Assembly (NCBI GenBank): GCA_003833135.1
Contig: QZLH01000482.1
Coordinates: 42,114-57,498 of the forward strand
Source of the DNA: Oehlia diaphana
Lineage: Eukaryota; Glomeromycota; Glomeromycetes; Glomerales; Glomeraceae
DNA length: 15,385 bases
Direction: 5' to 3'
Part shown: one piece after another, positions 8,026 through 15,385 of the stretch
Position numbering within the stretch: the first letter of the stretch is position 1
How the letters are laid out: each line of letters opens with the position of its first letter
Notes under the pieces: model-generated
Told to the model about the DNA's origin: nothing
What the model saw: the letters and a program-made list of their open reading frames with translations, nothing else
Databases searched by the model: none
Program-made: the position numbers and the translations under genes

Positions 8026-9504
8026 GAAAAATTTATTCATCGCACATGCGATGTTATTGCTACCCTATTACATGACTTGTGATTCATTTATTTGTTTATT
8101 TGTTTATCATAGCATCTCCTTTTTTATTTACGTTCTTTTAAAACTTTGACCTTTAACGCTATAATAAGTTTTTTTTTTTGACTTTATTTATTTCTTTAAT
8201 TTCTTTTATTTCTTACTAATTAACCATTTTTTTTTATTTCTTTTGTAGATTTTTAAAGTTTTTAGTGTTCTAACAAATGGTAAATTTAGGTTTTTCAGTC
8301 AGATTTAGATTTTATTTTTTTCTTTTTGTAACAAATAATAATTAATAAATTAAAAAAATAAGTAAAAAAATATAAATTTCGAATAAAGAAATCTTACCAT
8401 ATCGGCATATTCAAATCCCAAAGCTGAAAGAATCGATATCTACAAAAAAAAGAGAGAAATTAAATGTTAGTTCATTTTTCATATTTAAAATAAAAATTTC
8501 TCTTTCCCCTTCCCATTTCCCCATTTCTTACCTTAAAGTCCGATTTTATGTTCAGCTAGCGTCCTTTATTCCTTTGATCTTTTTTTGTTCCTTTGATCTT
8601 TTTTTATTCCTTTGATCTTTTTTTGTTTCTTTGATCTTTTTTTATTTCTTTGATCTTTTTTTGTTCCTTTGATCTTTTTTTATTCCTTTGATTTTTTTTT
8701 CGTTCCTTTACGTTTCTTTGATCTTTTTTCGCTCCTTTAATCTTTTTTTTTGTTTTTTTGATCTTTTTTTTCATTTTTTTAATTTTTTTTTTCATTTTTT
8801 TGATCTTTTTTTTCATTCATTTGATTTTTTTTATTCCTTTAATCTTTTTTTGTTCTTTTGATCTTTTTTTTTATTCCTTGATCTTTTTTTCATTCCTTTA
8901 ATTTTTTTTCGTTCTTTTAATTTTTCTTCCATTCCTTTGGCCTTTTTTTCTTTTCTTTGATCTTTCTTTCATTCCTTTGATCTTATTTTGTTCCTCTAAT
9001 TCTTATTTCATTCCTCTGATTCATATTTCATTCTTTTGATCTTTATTTTATTCCTTTTCAATCTTTATTTCATTCTTTTAATCTTTATTTTGTTTCTTTT
9101 GATTCCCTTTTCCTTTATTTTCACCTCTTTCATTTCCTTTTTATTTCTTTTTATTTCTTTTTATCCCTTTACATTTCTTTTATTTTTTTATCCTCTTTGT
9201 GGTTCTTTTTCATTTCTCTTTATTCTACATTTCTTTATTATCCCTTTTTTATTCCTTTTATTCCTTTTATTTTTGCTTTTTTTGCCTTTTCTTATACATT
9301 ACTAGCTTTAACTAACATTACTATAATTATATGCTATTAGTTTTATATTATGAGTCTTAATATCATATATTGAATTTATAAATAAAAAGCTTGATGTTTT
9401 ACAAAAAAAAATTATTTAAACAAATAATGATTAGCCAATAAAATTTAATTAATCATGTAATAAGGGTGGCAATGACATTACACGTGCAATGAATAAATTC
9501 TCTC
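8026..9504. mobile_element. Mutator-like non-autonomous DNA element (1479 bp)
   Basis: The left end GAAAAATTTATTCATCGCAC and the reverse complement of the right end GAGAGAATTTATTCATTGCA begin a terminal inverted repeat of about 52 bp at roughly 80 percent identity. Both share ATTTATTCAT, GCAC, TGTTATTGC or TGTCATTGC, ACCC and TATTACATGA in order. An exact 9-bp direct repeat TATAATAAA abuts both ends. Nine-base duplications with long ends starting in G are typical of the Mutator superfamily; hAT elements give 8. The interior carries no transposase and is dominated by a pyrimidine-rich 19-bp minisatellite (8571-9100). The long open frames there, Lys-rich on one strand and Phe/Leu-rich on the other, are by-products of the repeat. 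Confidence 0.75.
8571..9100 (+). repeat. 19-bp pyrimidine-rich minisatellite
   Basis: The unit is CCTTTGATCTTTTTTTGTT or CCTTTGATCTTTTTTTATT. It starts at 8571, 8590 and 8609 with exact 19-bp spacing, then drifts in spacing and sequence to about 9080-9100. Almost all purines on the plus strand are the GA of GATC, so the strand is highly skewed. Units with G or A at position 17 alternate in the first six copies, which suggests expansion as dimers. T/C-rich decayed sequence continues to about 9290. Confidence 0.85.
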
Positions 9505-9513
9505 TATAATAAA
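9505..9513. repeat. 9-bp target site duplication, right copy
   Basis: TATAATAAA begins immediately after the terminal CTCTC of the element, matching 8017-8025 exactly. The next base differs (G inside the element on the left, A on the right), so the duplication is 9 bp. Confidence 0.7.
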
Positions 9514-9985
9514 ATATACATTTAAAAAAAGAAATTTTAATAATTTCTATATATTTGAAATTGAGTAAAAATGATGGTGTATTTAAAGAAAAAATAATTA
9601 TACCATATAAATTATAGTACTCCTTTTATATATAGTATCTCTCAAAAAATATTACATTTTTTATTGATATTATTATTTAAATAATTCAACAAATATTTTA
9701 AATGTAATATTAACTACCTTAATTATTATTTTATAAGTTTTAAACATACTCTATTATTAGTAAAAATTTGTATAATAAAAGGAGGTAAAGGTTTATAAGG
9801 TTAAAACTCCAAAATTTGCAAGATACTCAAAATTATAATTTGTGATATATAATATAAATACTTAGAAAAAATGCACTTAAAGAGATTAACTGTAATATTA
9901 ATACTAGAAGTTAAAATTTTTATATAACAGTAATATATCTTGCATATTAGCTTATATTCACATAATAATAAGGAAATTGCTTATA
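9514..9985. other. AT-rich spacer with one dispersed repeat word
   Basis: No gene was seen. Positions 9808-9832 match 14950-14974 in inverted orientation at 22 of 25 positions (TTTTGRGTATYTTGCAAATT core), marking fragments of another dispersed repeat family. Confidence 0.4.
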
Positions 9986-10161
9986 CAGTCAACTCTTTAT
10001 AAATGCATTTCCTTTGGAACTGAATAAAAGCATGTGATTACAAAGAGTGTGCATTTATAAAGAGAAATAATTAGAGGTCATATATACTTGGAACTGAATC
10101 AAAGTATGCATTTAAGAAGGAAATGCACTTATAAGTAAGTGCATTTATAGAAAGTTGACTA
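9986..10161. mobile_element. TA-flanked pogo/Tc1-mariner-like MITE (176 bp)
   Basis: The left end CAGTCAACTCTTTATAAATG and the reverse-complemented right end TAGTCAACTTTCTATAAATG agree at 20 of the first 24 positions. TA flanks both sides (9984-9985 and 10162-10163), the target duplication of Tc1/mariner and pogo elements. CAGTCAACT-type tips are familiar in pogo/Tigger ends. The interior repeats TGGAACTGAAT(A/C)AAAG(C/T)ATG directly (10015 and 10089), and a 15-bp inverted copy of CTCTTTATAAATGCA recurs near 10051. It is non-coding and presumably mobilised in trans. Confidence 0.75.
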
Positions 10162-10242
10162 TATAACTTAAATTTATAAATTATGCTAGAAATAAATTTT
10201 GAATTTTTGATTATGATATGGAATATTAAGTCTACTCTAATT

Positions 10243-10400
10243 CAATTCAATTTTTTGTCTAATATAATCCCCTTTAGTTTACAGAAAATGGGAGAAAATA
10301 AAATGTATAATTAGGCTGAATTATAAAACTTGGCCTATAAATCACAAAATCATATGACATATATATTGCTACTTATAACTCTGGCCGAAATTATGATTGT
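10243..10400 (+). mobile_element. Repeat element with GGCC-type ends, copy 2
   Basis: 10243-10272 matches the minus strand of 7801-7830 at 27 of 30 positions. Downstream, AATTAGGCTGAATTATAAAACTTGGCC and then CTGGCCGAAATTATG (about 10381) correspond to the GGCC-bearing hairpin region of copy 1. It is more decayed than copy 1 and its outer limits are not defined. Confidence 0.4.
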
Positions 10401-11097
10401 AATCAAAATACATAATAATACGGAATATCTTGTATTCCTTAATATTTAAAGTATATGAAATATTATTATTAAAAGTGCTCCATTGTTATGTTAAATGACT
10501 AAGAAAGCTGTGATGAATTTGCATCACGAACTATAATACAATTATATAAATACTTTGCAACAAAAATATTATGAAAGATAATTCTTCAAACAGACTCTAA
10601 AATATCTTTAGAGTCCAATCTTTATTATTTACAATTGTAAATCCAAAATTAATTTATTATGTGGGATACTGTTAATTCGGTTTTATATCGGCCAATTTAC
10701 AAAGTATGGTATATTGCATCATCAGTAATATTAGTACTATTAGTACTATATATGTTTTTCTATAATGCAAATATAAGATTTGTTTCATCTGTTGTATGAC
10801 TCCATAACGTGATGGTTGTAAACATTATGAGTTGTTTAAAAGCTTGTAGGAAAAACCAATAATTTATAATTGATGGAATAATAGGATAAAGAAATCAAAA
10901 TCATGAATCGGACTTAACAAAGAAAAATTAATCTTTAAAAAAGCTTTTACGAAAAGTCAAATAATTAAAATTAATTGTATAAACAAAACAAAATTGGACC
11001 AATCAAGGTTTTCATATAAATTATTATTTATAAAAATTTATAAACGCAAACAAGTTTCATGATATTATTATACATGCGAATTATTTTGATCAAACAA
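10401..11097. other. AT-rich intergenic DNA, nothing recognised
   Basis: No coding exon or clear transposon end. A short direct duplication of TTAGTACTA occurs near 10730-10750. Confidence 0.4.
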
Positions 11098-11157
11098 TGC
11101 ACGCATTTAGTTTATTAGACGAGTTCGCTTGAAAGTAAGTAGACCAAATTGCGTGCA
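11098..11157. repeat. 60-nt hairpin with TGCACGCA arms
   Basis: TGCACGCATTTAGT (11098-11111) pairs with ACCAAATTGCGTGCA (11143-11157): eight perfect outer pairs, then a bulge and more pairs. The loop is about 31 nt. It is GC-richer than its surroundings. It might be a tiny inverted-repeat remnant; no target duplication was found. Confidence 0.4.
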
Positions 11158-12036
11158 GAATATTGATATTGCAAGAGATGCTAGCTTTTATTGCAGTTTA
11201 AAGTTTCAATAAATTCCAAACCAATCAAACTAATTTCAAAGTGCACTACATATTTAGATGCAATTAATTGGTTTACTATAGATCTCATCAAGTTAATATT
11301 ATTGGTTTCTATTACAAAATACAAATGATAATATAATATATGATTAAAATGCTAATGAATTGTATAAATTTATTCGTAAATAATTATAAATGTCAAAAGA
11401 TTGTTGTAAAGGCGTAAATAAGTAATGTTTTGCTGCGGTTATTACTGCGGCACATATTCTGATATTCATTGATATAGCACTTCTTGAGTAATGAAACAAA
11501 AGTTGTGTTTCAGTCGATTCGATTTGTAATTTACATATATATTCAAACATTTTTGTAACGATTAACAAACCTCCTGCATAACAAATCGAGAAAAATACTT
11601 ATTTGTTCATTCTTTTGTTTATTATAATGAAGGAAAATATCTAAAAAGATTTATAATAAATAATACGACGAGTAAAAAGGTAAAGAATATTCATAGACAA
11701 GTCATTGGCTAGAAAAGTTACACAAACTCTAGACGGAATATAGGATTCTCTTAATCACTGAAAATATCAAACAAAAAGTCGGTAATTTTTGGCAAATTTA
11801 TAAAAACTTAACATTGTCAATATAAAATTCTTTGTTATTTGTTATTGTATCCACTTCGTTTTAATTGATTTACAAATTTTTAATGTTGTACTCACTTATA
11901 TTGTGCACATTAACGTTTTACTTATTTTGTCGAAACACAATTTCAAAATAAATTGACATATATTAAGGGTTACAAAAAGTTTTTTCCTTCAAATAAAATT
12001 TTCTTATCTGGAAGTAAAAAAAATTAATTTTTGAAA
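11158..12036. other. Upstream region of the Rac gene
   Basis: This presumably contains the Rac promoter and 5' leader. No clear TATA box is positioned near the ATG; the last 100 nt are AT-rich with TTTTTTCCTTC near 11980. A minus-strand open stretch (11568-11344) preceded by an acceptor-like ATGCAG was considered as a terminal exon but has no recognisable family and no upstream exon. Confidence 0.35.
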
Positions 12037-13175
12037 ATGCAATCTATTAAATGTGTTGTAGTAGGCGACGGGTAAGCTCTCTCTTTTTTTCGTAATTAGA
12101 AAAAAATAAAATAAAAAAAAATAATAAAAAAAAAAAAAATTAAGAGTTAAAAAAAAAAAAAGAATATAAATTCTAAATCAATAGTATGTAATTAGATATA
12201 AGAGCTAATATATAATTTTAATTTAAGTTTATAAATGGGCGAGAATGGAAAACACTATTTTAACAAAGTCAATTATATTTTTAACATTGTTAATTAACCA
12301 TTCCAAATAATGATAATTATATAAAATCACATTTTAGTCTCTTAAATTTATTAAATTAATCAACTTTTAAACTTTGATTTAGTGCTGTCGGTAAGACGTG
12401 TCTTCTTATAAGTTATACTACAAATGCCTTTCCTGGAGAATACATTCCAACTGTGTAAGTATTTCTGTTTAATCTTTAATTTTTCTTCCAGGAATTCTCA
12501 AATAATATATTTTTATATATTGTGCAAATAATTAGATTTGACAATTATTCAGCCAACATTATGGTCGATGGAAAACCAATTAATTTAGGACTTTGGGACA
12601 CAGCAGGACAGGAAGATTATGATAGATTGCGTCCACTTTCATATCCACAGACTGATGTATTTTTGATATGCTTTTCGTTAGTTAGTCCACCTTCCTTGGA
12701 AAATGTTAAAAATAAGGTAAGGAGCCTATGATAAGATCTGCAATTTTTTCTGTACTTCAAAAAACGTTTTTATTTAAAAAATCTCCGATATAATTTTATA
12801 GTGGTATCCAGAAATTTCTCATCATGCTCCAAATACTCCAATTATTTTGGTTGGAACAAAATTGGATCTTCGTGAAGATAAGGATACAATTGTAAAATTA
12901 CGTATGAAATCTCAATCACCAATTACATACCCTGAAGGATTACAAATGGCTAAAGAAATTGGAGCCGTACGTTATCTTGAATGTTCGGCTTTAACACAGA
13001 AAGGACTAAAAAATGTCTTTGATGAAGCTATCCGTGCTGTTCTTTCTCCTAATCCTATCAAAAAGAAGAAATCAAAATGTGAGTATCAAGTGATCTTGAA
13101 GGGTTCTCCTCCTTTGAAAGGGTATATTTGTACTAAAAAAATTTCCATTATTCATTTGCAGGTGTTGTTATGTAA
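12037..13175 (+). CDS. RAC1: Rac-type Rho-family small GTPase, five exons
   Basis: Exons 12037-12071, 12383-12454, 12536-12716, 12802-13078 and 13162-13175 join in phase to 192 residues, the standard Rac length. P-loop GDGAVGKT (10-17), switch [14 protein letters not shown] with Thr35, switch [16 protein letters not shown] with Gln61, TKLD (115-118), Rho insert helix (about 122-135), SALTQKG (158-164), a KKKKSK basic tail and a C-terminal CVVM box are all present. Trp56 before DTAGQE marks Rac rather than Cdc42, which has Phe. Rac cycles between GTP and GDP at the plasma membrane; in fungi it controls polarity, actin and NADPH oxidase. The tail should be prenylated at Cys189; Met in the last position favours farnesyl transfer. 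Nothing is broken. The first intron (311 nt) splits the codon of Gly12. Confidence 0.95.
12098..12163. repeat. Poly-A low-complexity tract in Rac intron 1
   Basis: Several A-runs of 8-14 nt are separated by single T or short spacers within the first intron, on the transcribed sense strand. Such runs are prone to length change and to sequencing error. They do not touch the splice sites at 12072 and 12382. Confidence 0.7.
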
Positions 13176-14949
13176 GACTGTAAAACGGGGGTGTAATATA
13201 TTTATTACAAATGTTGTAAATTATACAATCAAATAGATAAAAAAAGATCAATTGAGGTTTTTTATTTAATTAATTCAATTAATTAATATATATGTTTTCG
13301 TATTTAATTTCTTATTATATTAACTGTTTTTGTAAAAAAAAATTTATATTTATATGTAATTTTTTATATCTTAGATATATTAAAAAATAATATTAACGTA
13401 AATTAATAGGTCTTTAAAATTATCAAATTATCAGCTTCATAAAATGCCTGATTTTCAATTATTAGAGAAACAAGACTAACCGTTTAAACAATCTTTATTA
13501 GGGCGTTCGGTGATTTGGCACAAATATGGCTGGATTATCATGTCATCATCCATTGATCCATTGAACATACTGGATGATCTTCATTTTAATTTATTCACAA
13601 TCATGATCCAATTTAAAATCGCCAAGTTTCAAATAAATCGCATGAACAATTTTGTGTCTTTCCAAATAGAAATCGATAGTAACATTGTTTGTGCAACATT
13701 CTAATAATAGAAATGAGTGTAAGATTATACGAATTATCTATTCATTCATCAAAGATGTGCGTGATAAGGATGTTAAATACTTTGCTAAGAATTCTTTCAT
13801 AAAGGTACATTAAAGATCATAATCTCGTTCAAGTACAAGTCTTACTGATCCTAGCTAATATGCGCCAGAATTAAGGTGTCGTATAAAATATATAACATCT
13901 TCGAGATGGATGTAGATTTAGTTAGGCTATAGAGTGAGTTTGCTATTCAAAAGTAGTTGATAACTTGATGTTAATAAATTAACAGGTTTGGGTTACTTAA
14001 CATATGTGTAATGCTTTTGTATTTACCTAGACCTGAGAATTCTTGAATTACATTGTTCTCTCTCAACAGTATTGCTAGAAATGGCCCAATTTAATGGAAC
14101 TGAGATTTCTTACTATAAGCAAAAGCAAGTTTAGATTAATAATCTCAATCTTTTTTCCTAGTAAAATTCACCCTAATAACATTAGCCTGACTTTTAATTA
14201 GATATAAGTTAAAAAAATAGCAACTTTCAAAAAAGAAATATATAAAGTGCTATAGTTCAGGTATATAATTTTTTCAAGATAAAATATAAAATAAAAAAAT
14301 TTATTAAGATTTATTATATTATAATTTAATTAATATTAATATTATCTAATAATATAAAGTCTAAAACTGTAGAAAATAAATATTTCAAAGTTTTCCTTTT
14401 ACATTTAGCTGTTTTATAAACTGTAAAATGACAATATTATTAAATAAATAAACTATTTAATTATTGAAAAAAAATATTACTGTACTTTTTCAAACTTTTA
14501 AATTGTAAATACTAATAAAAAAATTTTTAAAATTAAATATCTCTTAAACTTTTTGTTCAAATCCTTGCAAAAAATGGATGCTTAATTAAAAATATAGTTT
14601 CAAAAAGTTTAGCTAATAAATAAAAAATAATATACCAAAAGAAAAACATTATTAATTATTTAGTTAAAACTCAAGATTTGATTTATATTTTAATTTAATA
14701 TAAAAAATATTACCATTTTGGCTAAAAATATTATATTCTAAATAATATCTATCAAATTAATTACTTAACAGTATATATATAAAATACAAATACAAATAAA
14801 TATAACAAATAGTTTGTATTTTAATTTTTTTTTTTATCAATGAAAATTACAAAGTATTTAAAATATAAAATGCTTCTAATTAAACTACAAAGATTACTTA
14901 TCATTCCATTTTAAAACCTTATATATACTATATATTACAGACCACTGTA
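13176..14949. other. AT-rich intergenic DNA downstream of Rac
   Basis: The Rac 3' UTR lies at its start, but no clear AATAAA is placed close to the stop. A slightly GC-richer patch at 13500-13705, with a 64-codon open stretch, lacks splice context or motif. The rest to 14949 is A/T-rich with no recognisable element ends. Confidence 0.4.
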
Positions 14950-15183
14950 TTTTGGGTATTTTGCAAATTTTAGAAGCTTGATTCTGTATCTCCTATTACA
15001 TGAATTTTTACTATTAATAGAGAGTGTTTAAACTTATAAAATAATTAAGATATTATTATATATCAGATATTTACTAGATTATTTAAATAATAAAATTAAT
15101 AGAAAATATGATTTCTTTAAGTACTATATATAGGAAAGATACTATGACCTGTAATATATGATTTATAGTTATACAGTTATAAA

Positions 15184-15385
15184 TAGTGATGGAACTTAAA
15201 AATTATTTCAAATCTTTTTTAATTAATAAGTACTTATTAAGTACTTATTAAGTTAATTATTAAGACTAATTATTAACTTAAAAATTAAAAGTCCTATGTT
15301 AATTTAAATTATTGACTTAATAAGTACTTATTAAGTTAAAATTAAAAATAGTTATTAAGTTAAAAATTAAAAAATCCCATCACTA
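15184..15385. mobile_element. MITE with TAGTGATGG ends, closing at the window edge
   Basis: TAGTGATGGAACTTAAAAATT at the left and the reverse complement of the last bases, TAGTGATGGGATTTTTTAAT, form inverted ends (the first 9 exact, about 16 of 21 overall). The 202-bp interior holds two perfect palindromes centred on AAGTACTT (15223-15240 and 15315-15336). The right limit coincides with the last base of the window, so a target duplication cannot be tested. Confidence 0.55.
15315..15336. repeat. 22-bp perfect palindrome inside the terminal MITE
   Basis: The arms ACTTAATAAGT and ACTTATTAAGT are exact reverse complements with no loop. An 18-bp palindrome with the same core (TTAATAAG, then TACTTATTAA) is at 15223-15240. 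Further TATTAAGT words follow at 15240-15255 and 15353-15361, so the element is built from repeats of one palindromic word. Confidence 0.7.

Noticed and set aside
8604..9305. Lys-rich minus-strand and Phe/Leu-rich plus-strand open frames
   Set aside because: Both are translations of the pyrimidine minisatellite and its decayed flank, not genes.
11344..11578. Possible terminal exon on the minus strand behind an ATGCAG acceptor
   Set aside because: The open frame looks somewhat protein-like, but no upstream exon, start or known family could be found in 11580-12036, so it is not supported.
13510..13704. 64-codon plus-strand open frame
   Set aside because: No splice sites, leader, family motif or 3' signal; composition fits chance.

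Overview
The window is very AT-rich eukaryotic DNA with short introns (mostly 60-115 nt, GT..AG), AATAAA-type 3' ends and dense small transposon remnants. One gene is a nearly canonical Rac-type Rho GTPase. The intron style, the base composition, the abundance of small inverted-repeat elements and a lineage-type PD-(D/E)XK-like gene fit an early-diverging fungus, most likely an arbuscular mycorrhizal Glomeromycotina such as Rhizophagus. That assignment is inference; no marker in the window proves it.

Layout. 1-2300 is gene-poor and holds a CACTA-like miniature element (609-828) and a relic of a second element family (about 1641-1702). A possible two-exon gene for a 45-residue membrane microprotein lies at 2415-2628, behind a TATA box. 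An array of short hairpin-forming repeats (3227-3375) precedes a gene of at least nine exons at 3678-6172, whose C-terminal half looks like a fungal PD-(D/E)XK nuclease-like domain. Its middle (about 4356-4818) cannot be read in one frame: there is at least one frame change and an in-frame TGA, so it is a damaged gene, an assembly error or unusual splicing. 6243-11300 is a nest of non-autonomous DNA elements: a MITE with perfect 27-bp inverted ends (7002-7191), a repeat with GGCC-type ends (7646-7830) that has an inverted relative at 10243-10400, a 1.48-kb Mutator-like element with an exact 9-bp target duplication and an internal 19-bp minisatellite (8026-9504), and a TA-flanked pogo/Tc1-like MITE (9986-10161). 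A five-exon Rac gene occupies 12037-13175. The rest is AT-rich, and the window ends exactly on the inverted end of another small element (15184-15385).

The two main genes have no evident functional link. Rac is a conserved housekeeping regulator of polarity, actin and oxidase control. The 3678-6172 gene belongs to a lineage-restricted family. No bacterial operon, CRISPR array, tRNA or rRNA was seen. The most noteworthy material is the set of small elements, especially the minisatellite-bearing Mutator-like element and the hairpin array with paired changes in its arms. I found no convincing new multi-gene system.
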